Assembly: GCA_020629335.1 (NCBI GenBank)
Contig: JAHDDN010000005.1
Span: 1 to 40,238, forward strand
DNA length: 40,238 nt
Direction: 5' to 3'
Source of the DNA: Chitinophagales bacterium
GTDB taxonomy: Bacteria; Bacteroidota; Bacteroidia; Chitinophagales; UBA2359
Each line of letters opens with the position of its first letter. Position 1 is the first letter of the stretch. Under the pieces are notes generated by a model that did no database searches, had not been told where the DNA came from, and saw only the letters and a list, made by a program, of their open reading frames with translations. The translations under genes and the position numbers were made by a program. Below, in pieces: positions 16,796-25,198 of this stretch.

Positions 16796-17134
16796 TTAAA
16801 TAGCTATTGCCTTTAACCATTTTCGAATTAATGGCTTATTAATTTCTTCTAGTTTTTTAATTTTGATATGCCTCAGTGTATTTCCACTTCCTTCTAATAA
16901 ATTATCGGGATCTTCTAATTTATCAATATTATAAAAACCAAGAGTGACGTGTTTCTTAGTGAAGCGGAAATAAGTATAATCTTTCGTTTTTCCGAATACA
17001 GGAAAGCCCCACTTAATCGCTTCTGTTGTACCCTCCACACTATCGTGAATCAATTGGCGTAAGTCCTCTAAGATGAGTACTTGTTCTTCTGTAGCTTGAC
17101 TGATATAATCAGTAATGGCTGGATTGTAATTCAT
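16796..17134 (-). CDS. DUF1801 (YdhG-like) protein
   Basis: The 112-aa protein matches the DUF1801 family over its full length. The N-terminal helix ends in LRQLIHDSVEGTTEAIKWGFPVF, then KDYTYFRFTKKHVTLGFYN and the conserved tail HIKIKKLEEINKPLIRKWL. The fold is compact alpha/beta. Some relatives are annotated as iron-chaperone-like or YdeI types, but the function is unknown. It is the first gene of a likely minus-strand operon with the GNAT gene and trmO. Confidence 0.9.
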   Translation of the reverse strand: MNYNPAITDYISQATEEQVLILEDLRQLIHDSVEGTTEAIKWGFPVFGKTKDYTYFRFTKKHVTLGFYNIDKLEDPDNLLEGSGNTLRHIKIKKLEEINKPLIRKWLKAIAI

Positions 17135-17224
17135 GTTTATTTTTTAAAGAGTAAAAGATTATTGAGAAATAAATGTACAACATATTATCTAAAAAGGGGA
17201 ATAAAAAGGGAATTGATTTTGCAC

Positions 17225-17271
17225 AAAAAAACCGAAAACATCACTTATGATTAAGTGCTATTTTCGGTTTT
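17225..17271 (-). terminator. Terminator hairpin after the 2OG oxygenase gene
   Basis: AAAACCGAAAA (17227-17237) pairs with TTTTCGGTTTT (17261-17271), with an inner CACTT/AAGTG stem (17242-17246, 17253-17257). An A/T-rich flank lies on each side. It is 13 bp past the stop of the minus-strand gene at 17284. Confidence 0.85.
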
Positions 17272-17283
17272 ATTAATGGATCA

Positions 17284-17826
17284 TTATATACGATACATCA
17301 CATCTGTTCTCAAAGCATACTTAGCCCCCTCAATCACTGGACAACCTTCATGTTTTTGTTCGTGTATAAAACATAAGGCGGTACCAGTCTTAGGCACAAT
17401 CTTCACATCATCAAATTGAGTTTCCCCTCCCTCGAATTCCTCATTTAAATAAATCATAAAAGTAATTCGACTTTCTTCCTTATCACTCTTTTTAATTCGA
17501 CCATCAATATGCCTTTTAAATCTTTGGCTGGATTCATACCTATAAAATCGGAATTGTTCGTTCAGTCCAATGGCGTTCCAATTATCTATTTGAGCTGGAC
17601 AAAATGGCTGCAATCTCGACCAATATTTCAGTGCCATTTCTTCATCCCTATAAATCAAACGATAATTATCTCTCACCGCTTTCATTACTTTCGCTCCACT
17701 TTTCATGCTGACCGCAGCCTTCTCATATCCTCTCATCTCACTAAAAACGATCAAATCTTCACATTCTTTCTTACTTAAAAAATCATCTATTGTCCAAATA
17801 ATGTCCGTATGCTGATTGAGTGTCAT
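17284..17826 (-). CDS. 2-oxoglutarate/Fe(II)-dependent oxygenase (prolyl 4-hydroxylase-like)
   Basis: From the ATG at 17826 the protein is 180 aa. The in-frame extension to 17910 reaches the edge of repeat copy C and does not look coding. The double-stranded beta-helix core shows the Fe-binding HxD in FKRHIDGR, EEFEGGETQF, the distal His in KHEGCPV, and the 2-oxoglutarate-binding Arg in YALRTDVMY. Such enzymes hydroxylate prolines or other residues on proteins. The arrangement resembles bacterial prolyl 4-hydroxylase-like P4Hc domains. It is cytosolic with no signal peptide, stands alone, and has its own terminator at 17225-17271. Confidence 0.9.
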   Translation of the reverse strand: MTLNQHTDIIWTIDDFLSKKECEDLIVFSEMRGYEKAAVSMKSGAKVMKAVRDNYRLIYRDEEMALKYWSRLQPFCPAQIDNWNAIGLNEQFRFYRYESSQRFKRHIDGRIKKSDKEESRITFMIYLNEEFEGGETQFDDVKIVPKTGTALCFIHEQKHEGCPVIEGAKYALRTDVMYRI

Positions 17827-17917
17827 GATTGTATTTTTTAGGGTTAGAAAAAACTTAGGGAATACTACTTTAAAACAAAAAACCAGCATCTTTCGTTTAG
17901 GAATGTTCATTATTAGG

Positions 17918-18149
17918 GCGCATCCCCTGCGCTCGTAAACAAAACTTCAATGCAATAAAAAAACATTCATCATTCATCATTTTTCATTCATCATTAAGCG
18001 AAGCGCAGCGGTCAGGCTATCCGCTCTTATGCACCTATTCGGCAGCTACTACGCTAAGGCATACTTGTCTGCCCTTCGGGCCAGCCTGCGTCTGCCTAAG
18101 CTTCGTAAGCTCCCTCATATACGGTGCATACCGCTTCTATCCTTTGCGC
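17918..18149 (-). repeat. Structured intergenic repeat, copy C (long form)
   Basis: It lies in reverse orientation. P0 is GCGCA (17918-17922) with TGCGC (18145-18149). P1 is TATGCACC (18028-18035) with GGTGCATA (18123-18130), a stem different from every other copy yet fully complementary. P3 is GCTAAGGC (18053-18060) with GCCTAAGC (18094-18101). P4 is the perfect hairpin GCCCTTCGGGC (18071-18081). The insert between P1 and P0 contains ATTCATCATTCATCAT simple sequence, as in copies D and E. Confidence 0.88.
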
Positions 18150-18168
18150 ATTTTTTCTAAGAATGATA

Positions 18169-18234
18169 GATAAACCTACGTTTAATGATATAACGTTGTC
18201 TTTTTTAAAAAAAAATCGTTATGTTTGGTTTATC
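18169..18234 (+). promoter_or_regulatory. Promoter embedded in an inverted repeat
   Basis: TTG (18196-18198), a 21-base spacer and TATGTTTG (18220-18227) match the Bacteroidota promoter pattern upstream of the gene at 18298. GATAAACC (18169-18176) pairs with GGTTTATC (18227-18234) and ATAACG (18190-18195) with CGTTAT (18217-18222), so both boxes lie within or beside the arms. This looks like an operator for a dimeric regulator, or a DNA foldback. Confidence 0.6.
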
Positions 18235-18297
18235 GAACAAAAACACTACGCATTATATAGGTTTTTAACAAAAAAAATATTTATAAATTAAATTCAA

Positions 18298-18747
18298 ATG
18301 AATAACTTTGCAGTACTTAAGGAAATAAGTAATATATTTGAGAATGCGCCAATTACAGCATTAATAATTATAATATTCATTTTACTAAATTTGTTTTTAT
18401 CCTGTCTTCAAATATGGAGTCAATTTAAGATAAAAAAAATAGAAAAAGAAGTGCATAGAGCTAATATAATAAATGTTAATAAAATCAAAGTTCTTGAGTT
18501 AATTTTTAAAGAGATGCAAGAACTAACAATTTTAACCCCAAAGAACAATGATAGGTCATTTCTTAAAAAAATCACAAATTTAGAGAGAATAAGATCAAAG
18601 AACAGGCTTTATATAGATAAAAATTTCGACAAAATCATTATACGATTCAGCGACTATTGTAAAGGTGTCCTCACAAATATAAGATTGAAAAACATCGTAT
18701 TAGAAGAGGAGCTACTTGATGACTTTAAGAAACAATTCAACAAATGA
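18298..18747 (+). CDS. Single-span membrane protein with cytosolic helical region, unknown
   Basis: The 149-aa protein has one strong transmembrane helix (about 18-40, ITALIIIIFILLNLFLSC) followed by a basic, mostly helical domain (IKKIEKEVHRAN and onward to 149) likely facing the cytosol. It has no catalytic motif and no similarity I recognise. Its stop overlaps the start of the GHKL ATPase gene by 4 bp (ATGA), so the two are translationally coupled and probably work together. By analogy with partner-switching modules it could be the membrane sensor or anchor, which is inference. This operon is clearly more AT-rich than its neighbours, suggesting transfer. Confidence 0.75.
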   Translation: MNNFAVLKEISNIFENAPITALIIIIFILLNLFLSCLQIWSQFKIKKIEKEVHRANIINVNKIKVLELIFKEMQELTILTPKNNDRSFLKKITNLERIRSKNRLYIDKNFDKIIIRFSDYCKGVLTNIRLKNIVLEEELLDDFKKQFNK

Positions 18748-19688
18748 GAAGTTTTATAACACCAAAACACTTCAACATAAAAACGATAGGTGATTTTCTA
18801 AACATTGCATCACCCATTTTTCAAATGAAAAACAAACAAGAGCCTAATGTACTTTTTGATTTATCAAAAACTGCTCAATGTTCAGTAACGGGCTTGTTAA
18901 TAATTTATAAATTTATAGACTACACTTATCATAATTACTGTTTTAAAAAGCCTGAGATATTAGCTTCTAAATATATTGAGGATGAGTGGGAAAAATTTGA
19001 ATTTAAAAATTTAATGAGAGCTTATATATCTAATACTGACAAAACGGAACGGGAGTACAAAAAAATGAAAATAAAAATTGATGATAATTTTATAATTGCA
19101 CCTCAAGCTCTATTACGAAATACAACTTACTCTTATGAAAAGTTACAAACCAATTTTCTTCCTAAAATAGAAAGTTATTACAAAGATAATCCAAGGGTCG
19201 TAAAAATGGTATTTACATGTTTGTCTGAATTACTGCTAAACTTTTGGGAACATGCAAAAATGGATAATAAATCCATAATTGTTGCAAGCGGTAACAAATC
19301 GAAAATTGAAATATCATGTGCTGATAATGGAGAAGGAATAATAAGCACTTTAGGAATGTCTAAAACAATTCACAGTTTAAAAATTGAAGAAATATTATTA
19401 TCTTCATTAAATAAAGGCATAACATCAAAAAAACTTTCAAATCATATGGGCTATGGTTTGTGGATTGTAAATGAAATTGTTAATTTAACTAATAGCAGGC
19501 TTCATATATATTCTCAAGGAGCCTTTGTGAAAAATGATTACGGTCATATAACTACTGGCAAGTGTGGTTATTGGCAAGGAACTATTGTTACATTGATATT
19601 ATACTTGAAAGAGCCAAAAACTATTTGTGATATTAAAGAATATAAAGAAACAACCCAATTTGATAACTTAAAAATTAACTTCTCATGA
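18744..19688 (+). CDS. STAS-like/GHKL ATPase (anti-sigma-factor-kinase-like)
   Basis: The 314-aa protein appears bipartite. Residues about 1-65 look STAS-like (PNVLFDLSKTAQCSVTGLLIIYKFIDYT). Residues about 145-290 form a GHKL/HATPase_c domain, with an N-box in CLSELLLNFWEHA (Glu162, Asn166, His170), a G1 box DNGEGI (194-199) and a G2 box GYGLWIV (236-242). Phospho-acceptor His and DHp segments of a sensor kinase are absent, so it is closer to RsbW/SpoIIAB-type kinases or to DUF4325-linked ATPases. It overlaps both neighbours by 4 bp: the membrane gene before and the DUF4325 gene after. Likely role is an ATP-dependent switch whose partner is the next gene product; the target is unknown. Confidence 0.85.
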   Translation: MRSFITPKHFNIKTIGDFLNIASPIFQMKNKQEPNVLFDLSKTAQCSVTGLLIIYKFIDYTYHNYCFKKPEILASKYIEDEWEKFEFKNLMRAYISNTDKTEREYKKMKIKIDDNFIIAPQALLRNTTYSYEKLQTNFLPKIESYYKDNPRVVKMVFTCLSELLLNFWEHAKMDNKSIIVASGNKSKIEISCADNGEGIISTLGMSKTIHSLKIEEILLSSLNKGITSKKLSNHMGYGLWIVNEIVNLTNSRLHIYSQGAFVKNDYGHITTGKCGYWQGTIVTLILYLKEPKTICDIKEYKETTQFDNLKINFS

Positions 19689-19984
19689 AAAAAGATTATC
19701 AAACCTTAAAAATAGATCAATATGGATCAATAATAAGTAGTCAAGAAGCAGGTAAGGAAATTTACGATAAGATTAAGGAGTTACTAGACTATAGCGAGCA
19801 TGTGATCATTGATTTAGGCATAATAAAAACTATGGCTACATTTTGTGCAAAACAAATTTTTGGTACTTTATATATGGAATTAAGTCCCGAAAAATTTTTT
19901 GAAAGAATAGAGTTAATTAATGTTAGTGATGAACTGAAGCTAATAATTAGGCTCGGAATTATTAGTGCATTACAAAAAGAATAA
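19685..19984 (+). CDS. STAS-like DUF4325 protein
   Basis: The 99-aa single-domain protein matches the DUF4325 STAS-like family: SSQEAGKEIYDKIKELL, then the central strand HVIIDLGIIKTMATFCAKQIFGTLYMEL, ending in INVSDELKLIIRLGI. In known partner switches a STAS protein is phosphorylated on a Ser/Thr after the central strand by a GHKL kinase; here the loop has Thr (KTMATFC). It overlaps the ATPase gene by 4 bp and is the last gene of the operon. An antagonist role toward the ATPase is likely, but the phosphorylation site is inference. About 90 bp separate it from the convergent ATPase remnant. Confidence 0.85.
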   Translation: MKKDYQTLKIDQYGSIISSQEAGKEIYDKIKELLDYSEHVIIDLGIIKTMATFCAKQIFGTLYMELSPEKFFERIELINVSDELKLIIRLGIISALQKE

Positions 19985-20074
19985 TGTAGGTGAGTTATAA
20001 ATCATGTATTTACTAATTCCGTAAAATCATATAAACCTATCTCCAATGTCACTTTGCACCTAAAATATCATGCC

Positions 20075-21082
20075 CTATCTAATTTCAATATTTTCGTCCG
20101 TAGCTATCTTGACTTCATCAAGATCAAATTTCACTGCTTTTATACCTGTTTCTTTATCCTTCTCTAACCTATACAATACGCCAATTGATGAATCATTGGA
20201 ATTTTGAATAGCATTTTCAAATCCGTCAATACAGTCATTACTGTGAGTAGTGGCAAATACTTGAATATTCAATACAGATGATAAATGAATTAACACTTTC
20301 CAAAGCTGTTCTTGAACAGAGAAGTGCAATCCATTTTCAAACTCATCAATTAATAAATAACCATTTTCACAGTTTACGGCTGATAAGATTATTGATAAAA
20401 TTCGATTAATTCCATCTCCCATACTTTTCAATGGAACAACCTTTTCATAATCTTTTACCTTAACAACTGGAGTGCGCTTATTTGATGTTTCTCCAATAAA
20501 TGCAATTCGTTGAATAGCAGGTTCGATAATTTGCAAGGCTTCAATTACAAAAATTTCTTTTTCTGTTAATGTTATTTGATCCCACAAATAGTCGCTTCTT
20601 AAATTATTAATCGAATTTGATTTTATAAATTGAAATGGATGATTAATCAGATTTTCACGAGACATTGAAGAACGATATAATTTAGTGAATAATTCACCTT
20701 CATTTATTGGAATTATTTTAACCTTTTCGTTTAAACGAATCTGTAAACCTATATTAATATCAACTTCGTTCGACATTTTTTCAATGTCACTATTGATCAA
20801 TGTGTGTTTTGCTATTTCTCCTTCTTGAGTTATTATTCTTTTATCAACATATTGAACTAAACCAATTTCCAATTCATTGTGCGTGCTTTCTAATTCTGAG
20901 TATAAATCAGACTTCATTTGAGATAAAACAATCGAATCATTATCAAAATTAAACCCTATTTTTCTATCTGAAAAAATAGATGATAGAATATCAATATCGC
21001 CTTTTGCAGAATGAAGTTTTTTATAGGGGCCTCCTTTGTGTTCATTAATTTCACCTCTTTCAATTAGTAATAGACATTCAAC
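20075..21082 (-). pseudogene. 5'-truncated AAA/ABC-type ATPase (OLD/AAA_15-21-like)
   Basis: The C-terminal half of an SMC/ABC-like ATPase is intact. From the first ATG (20917) a 280-aa frame contains the signature-like SMGDGI (165-170), Walker B YLLIDEFENG (about 187-196) and the switch-His motif ATTHSND (222-228). The same frame stays open upstream of that ATG to 21082 (LLIERGEINEHKGGPYKKL and SSIFSDRKIGF are still family-like) before a stop. The N-terminal Walker A lobe, which should precede it, is missing, and a repeated CTCATCGCTA (21108-21117, 21129-21138) marks the junction. It cannot bind ATP normally as it stands. Intact relatives occur in defence-related loci. It is probably a remnant from deletion or rearrangement. 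Confidence 0.8.
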
Positions 21083-21146
21083 TCATTCATCCTTCATCAT
21101 AAAAAAACTCATCGCTACACACTACGCGCTCATCGCTAAAAAACGC

Positions 21147-22478
21147 CTATCCAAAGAATGAGCCTGGCACAGGACTTTCAGTAACGAAATTATATCGCAT
21201 TTTATTCGCCTGACTACCGACGCCTTTAAGGTGCTCTTTATGTTCAATATAGAGACTATAGTCACTAGCTTTAATCTCCTCCTCTTTTAATTCGACAACA
21301 GCTATTTCTTGAGCAATCTCCTCTTCGGGCCTTGTATCTGGCTCTGTTTGCTCTGTCGTGCCTGCCTCCTCATCTACAACTTTATAGTGACCGCCCTCCC
21401 ATGGGAAGGTGTAATATTGGCTCATCAGCCCGCAAATATCTGGTGAGTAATGCGCATTATTCAACCAATCGTGATTAAAGGAGAAAAGGACCTGATTTGG
21501 ATTGGCTTCTTTTAGTTCTTCTCGCTCATCAAAGTTAGTCGTATTAGCTCCTACAATTAGGGCATTTTCTAAATACTCGTTTTCTTGATAAGGGAAGGCA
21601 GAAATACCCATTAGTTGACCCAATACTAAGCCAATGATTTTCGAATCTCTTTCATCTATATAACGAATTTTCTCAATCTTCACTTCCAGTTGACCTAATA
21701 AATCTTTGAGCTTTAATAAAATATCTTTGGTGGCTTCATTTGAACCCCAAAGCGCTACATATCTTCCTCCAGCTACATAGTTTTCTTGCTCATCAAAATA
21801 ATCTAAGATCGCTCCCCCATATTGAATGAAATGCCAATCCTGAATATGCTTTTTAGGTGACTCTATCAAACTCAAGCGCTCAAGGGTTTCTTTCACCTCT
21901 CTTAACTTCATCCTTGGAAATTCAACCTCATCTTGATTAGGCTGTTGTTCTAAGGCTTTTGATAATTGATCTAAGGCGTCGTCTACTCCTTCATTATTAC
22001 CACTTAAAACCTTCAGTTTAGTCCAAAAATAAAGGTTCCAAAAATCTTGATACTGATCAGCTATTTCTAAAATATCAATCGCATGTTGAATTTCAAATCT
22101 TCTGGCTAATACCAGGGCATAATCATGTGCTATAGTCAGATTTAAGGGGCTAATTTGATTCGCTCTTCGATAAAAACATTTAGATAAAGGGTATTGATTC
22201 ATTTCATAAAAATGGTCCCCTAATGCTTGAAAAGGCTCAGCATCTTCAAAATAATCCAAAGCATTTTGGAAAAGAGTGGCTTCACTTTGAGCACCTAATT
22301 GTTGAAGACATTCTGCTGTTAATTCGTAGATCGCTTCACAGCTTACATCCGCATTAAAGGCGCTTACCAATGTACTTAGGGCTTCTTGAAAATCACGATT
22401 ATTATATTGATCACTCGCAATACTATATTGTTCTGCTACTGCAGTTGTTGGTTCATAACTACCTGAAAATGTACTCAT
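21147..22478 (-). CDS. Repeat (TPR-like) partner protein of the HerA-type ATPase, unknown
   Basis: The 443-aa protein starts with helical repeats reminiscent of TPRs (about 10-190: YNNRDFQEALSTLVSAF, EPFQALGDHFYEMNQYPLSK, NLTIAHDYALVLARRF). Next comes a mixed domain (about 220-350) with YVALWGSNEATKDILLKLKDLL, then an acidic, Glu/Thr-rich linker (about 365-405), and a conserved-looking C-terminal peptide ending in PVPGSFFG. There is no signal peptide or membrane span. It begins 56 bp after the ATPase gene on the same strand and very likely shares its transcript. The TPR part suggests it docks the ATPase to something, which is inference. I do not recognise a named family. Confidence 0.75.
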   Translation of the reverse strand: MSTFSGSYEPTTAVAEQYSIASDQYNNRDFQEALSTLVSAFNADVSCEAIYELTAECLQQLGAQSEATLFQNALDYFEDAEPFQALGDHFYEMNQYPLSKCFYRRANQISPLNLTIAHDYALVLARRFEIQHAIDILEIADQYQDFWNLYFWTKLKVLSGNNEGVDDALDQLSKALEQQPNQDEVEFPRMKLREVKETLERLSLIESPKKHIQDWHFIQYGGAILDYFDEQENYVAGGRYVALWGSNEATKDILLKLKDLLGQLEVKIEKIRYIDERDSKIIGLVLGQLMGISAFPYQENEYLENALIVGANTTNFDEREELKEANPNQVLFSFNHDWLNNAHYSPDICGLMSQYYTFPWEGGHYKVVDEEAGTTEQTEPDTRPEEEIAQEIAVVELKEEEIKASDYSLYIEHKEHLKGVGSQANKMRYNFVTESPVPGSFFG

Positions 22479-22534
22479 TAATTATTTTTAAATATTAACT
22501 TGATTGGGAAGTGCTCAGTATTAATACTGAATGC

Positions 22535-25036
22535 TTACCTAAATTCTATAGCAGAAATACGCTGCCCTGAAGGAGTCACCCAATAAGGCTCCCAAGTCAA
22601 AATGATATTATTGACTTTGATATCCGTCCGACGAGGCTTCACTTCCATATGAGTGATTCCATTGGCAATCTCCTCCCACTTTTCTCTTATCTCTGCTAAT
22701 TTCTCTTTGAGCTCTTCTTCTAATTCTTGGAAATCCTCCTGCAAGTCTTCTAACTCATCTTGGGTAGCTTCTAACTTTTGTGCCGCTTTCCTCCTCATTC
22801 TACTTTTGGTCATATTGCCACTGACTGAACGAGACCGTCTTTTTACGAACACAGAAAAGACCGTTTCCGCCATACTTAACCATTCGGCTCTTTTTCGATC
22901 TTTTTTTTCCGCTTCCGCTTCCACCATATCTTGCTCGGTATCTCTAATTTTATCTTTTACTTTATCCAGCTTTTTTTCATACTTATCTTTCAATTCATCT
23001 AATTCTTCATCTCGTATTTCTTTAGCTGCTTGTGCGACTCGCATTTGAAAAGCTTCTAAGCTCTCTCCATCGCCTTGATAAAGATCCAGCTTATCGTGTT
23101 CATGCACCACTATCGCCTGTTTTTGATACAGCCAATTAGAAAACTCCTTTTCTAATTTAGATAATTCCTTAACGGTATTCATAGAATCTGGAATACTGCC
23201 ATATTGTACCTGAGTATTAGTAGGATGATCAGGTTCTTGCTGTAAAGCTCTTTGCCAATCATTCAGACTATAAGCAGCCGTCCAATCTGAACGGCCAAAC
23301 TCATCTGGTGGCGGCACAATATAGGCAACTTCTTTTACTTGATCAATGGATCGTTTGCTATTGTAAAAACGCACACTTCCTGTAGCCAAAATTGCAGGCT
23401 CATAAATGAGGGTATTAATCGCCTCTTGGGTCCTTAAAGCTCGCTCGGCTTCCAAGGCTGTTTTCCATACCACTAAAAATCGCTGTTGAATGGCTGGATC
23501 AATAGCTGGAGGAACTGCGGCGACTTCCTCCACTACAGGAGCAGTGGGGGCTGCTTGAACAGGCGCCATACTATTCGCAACTACAGGCGTATTTTTTTCT
23601 GGCGCTTTTTTAGGAGCTGCCTTTTTACTAGCCATAAGTTTCTTCAATTGTGGCCTTGTCATGGGACCTCTTAAATAAGACATCGCCCATCTGGTATGAT
23701 AAATGACTGGTTGGGCCTCATGTACATTGTGCATCAAAAACACCCTTGATGACAAGGAAGAAATGATTTGACTAAAATCAGTTGGAGTGGCATTGCCTGC
23801 TTCTGCTATTGCTCCTTCCAAGCCTTCTAAAACTCGATCTTTATCTCTCTCGGTCTGTAATTTTCCAATAAACCAAGTACCTGCATTAGACAAGCCCTTA
23901 TAATCTATATCCATTGGATTTTGTGTCACCAATACTGCTCCTAATCCGTAGGCACGCGCTTGTTTTAATATGGTTAGTAAAGGCTTTTTAGAGGGTGGTT
24001 GTGCGGTGGGTGGAAAGTAGCCAAATATCTCATCAAAATAAAGCAAACTTCTCAAACTTGTCGTACCCGACTGACGACGCATCCAAGAAATCAAACTATT
24101 CAATAAAAGGGTCACGAAAAACATGCGCTCTGAATCTGATAAATGCGCTATATAAAAAATACTATGGCGAGGCTTACCCTCTGCTGTAAAGTATATTTTA
24201 TCTATGTCTAATGGATCGCCTTTCAGCCAAGTACTAAATTGTGGCGAAGCCATCAGATTATTAAAGTCCATGGCTAACTCAAATCGTTCCTTTTCTGGAT
24301 AAAAGGTTTCTATATCAAATACCCCCAATTGCGTAATTGGCGGCTTTTGGATCGCTCTAATCAAATTGGCTAAATCTAAATCTTGGCCTTGCTTCCAGTA
24401 GTGTTCAAATATATTCGCTAATAAGATGCCTTCTCTACTTCTCACTGGATCTTCCTTGCTATTAATCATCCCTAATAATGCCGCTACCATCGCTTGAATT
24501 CGCTCCCTTAGCATCTCTGCCTCCGTCTCAAAATCAATCTTTGGTGCTGCGAATGATCCTAGGATGTTAACGGGTATACCTGCGTCAGAACCAGGGGTAT
24601 ATACCGTATAATCTACCGTATTTTTAAGCAGTTGAATACGCTCCTTGGATTGCCCCCACTCTGCCAAGCCTGCTTTCCACTTATCAGCTGTAGCACTGGC
24701 ATAATCTTCTACACTCATGCCTTTTCGACTCGCATCATCGACATTAATCCAAGGCACAAAATCAGCTGCTTCTAAATTTTCAAATTGCAATAGCAAATTG
24801 GTCATATCGCCTTTGGGGTCAATGATAATAGCAGGCACCTTATCAATGGCTGCCTCTTCCAATAAGCCAATACAAAGGCCCGTTTTTCCACTGCCCGTCA
24901 TGCCTACACATACGGCATGAGTGGTCAAGTCACGCGCATCATAATTGATGGTCTCATTGGATATTTCTCTCGTATTTTGATCGTATTTGGCTCCTAAATA
25001 AAAGGAGCCTATTTTCTCTGGTGGTAGCGTAATCAT
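22535..25036 (-). CDS. HerA/DUF87-type ATP-binding protein with C-terminal coiled coil
   Basis: From the ATG at 25036 the protein is 833 aa. A TTG eight codons earlier lies inside the -7 promoter box, so it is rejected. The RecA-type motor (about 35-440) has Walker A GMTGSGKT (45-52), IIIDPKGDM (70-78), Walker B YFDEIFG (333-339) and a VTQNP sensor motif (370-374), typical of HerA/VirB4/FtsK-like hexameric translocases. A Pro/Ala-rich linker (about 465-520) leads to a charged coiled coil (about 650-780, rich in Glu/Lys, with a basic RRSRSVSG patch) and a short C-terminal domain. It lacks the N-terminal HAS barrel of true HerA. It probably moves DNA or protein with its co-transcribed partner at 21147-22478. 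Its cellular role is unknown. Confidence 0.85.
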   Translation of the reverse strand: MITLPPEKIGSFYLGAKYDQNTREISNETINYDARDLTTHAVCVGMTGSGKTGLCIGLLEEAAIDKVPAIIIDPKGDMTNLLLQFENLEAADFVPWINVDDASRKGMSVEDYASATADKWKAGLAEWGQSKERIQLLKNTVDYTVYTPGSDAGIPVNILGSFAAPKIDFETEAEMLRERIQAMVAALLGMINSKEDPVRSREGILLANIFEHYWKQGQDLDLANLIRAIQKPPITQLGVFDIETFYPEKERFELAMDFNNLMASPQFSTWLKGDPLDIDKIYFTAEGKPRHSIFYIAHLSDSERMFFVTLLLNSLISWMRRQSGTTSLRSLLYFDEIFGYFPPTAQPPSKKPLLTILKQARAYGLGAVLVTQNPMDIDYKGLSNAGTWFIGKLQTERDKDRVLEGLEGAIAEAGNATPTDFSQIISSLSSRVFLMHNVHEAQPVIYHTRWAMSYLRGPMTRPQLKKLMASKKAAPKKAPEKNTPVVANSMAPVQAAPTAPVVEEVAAVPPAIDPAIQQRFLVVWKTALEAERALRTQEAINTLIYEPAILATGSVRFYNSKRSIDQVKEVAYIVPPPDEFGRSDWTAAYSLNDWQRALQQEPDHPTNTQVQYGSIPDSMNTVKELSKLEKEFSNWLYQKQAIVVHEHDKLDLYQGDGESLEAFQMRVAQAAKEIRDEELDELKDKYEKKLDKVKDKIRDTEQDMVEAEAEKKDRKRAEWLSMAETVFSVFVKRRSRSVSGNMTKSRMRRKAAQKLEATQDELEDLQEDFQELEEELKEKLAEIREKWEEIANGITHMEVKPRRTDIKVNNIILTWEPYWVTPSGQRISAIEFR

Positions 25037-25057
25037 TCCTGTTTTATTTATATCCCC

Positions 25058-25065
25058 CAAATATA
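25058..25065 (-). promoter_or_regulatory. -7 promoter box of the HerA-type ATPase gene
   Basis: TATATTTG on the minus strand matches the Bacteroidota -7 consensus and lies 22 bases before the ATG at 25036. I see no good -33 TTG at the expected distance, so it is a partial match. Confidence 0.45.
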
Positions 25066-25115
25066 AATAAATCTTTTGGAATGACTCTTATTTTCATAAT
25101 CTCTATACGCAAAGT

Positions 25116-25137
25116 GGGCCGACACATAGGTCGGCCC
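25116..25137. repeat. Small GGGC...CACATAGGT...GCCC hairpin repeat, copy 2
   Basis: An 8-bp perfect stem GGGCCGAC/GTCGGCCC has a loop ACATAG and trailing CCTAC. It shares the loop and flank with 292-318 but not the stem sequence. It is the only visible structure in the gap between the ATPase gene and repeat copy D. Confidence 0.65.
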
Positions 25138-25198
25138 CTACCATATACTTCCATAACAATAATTTTGCTGTAAGCGATTAATGAAACTTATTATTATG

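Noticed and set aside
17827..17910. Longer N-terminus for the 2OG oxygenase
   Set aside because: The extra 28 residues look random and reach the repeat boundary. The core domain starts right after the ATG at 17826.
17941..17995. ATTCATCATTCATCAT-type simple sequence as a possible CRISPR or tandem array
   Set aside because: It is irregular, has no spacers, and is part of the 3' insert of the structured repeat.
18000..18150. Possible tRNA or group II intron fold
   Set aside because: There is no anticodon arm, CCA-adjacent acceptor or domain V motif. The paired arms follow the seven-copy repeat instead.
25037..25060. TTG start extending the HerA-type ATPase by 8 residues
   Set aside because: The codon overlaps the TATATTTG promoter box; the ATG at 25036 is better placed.
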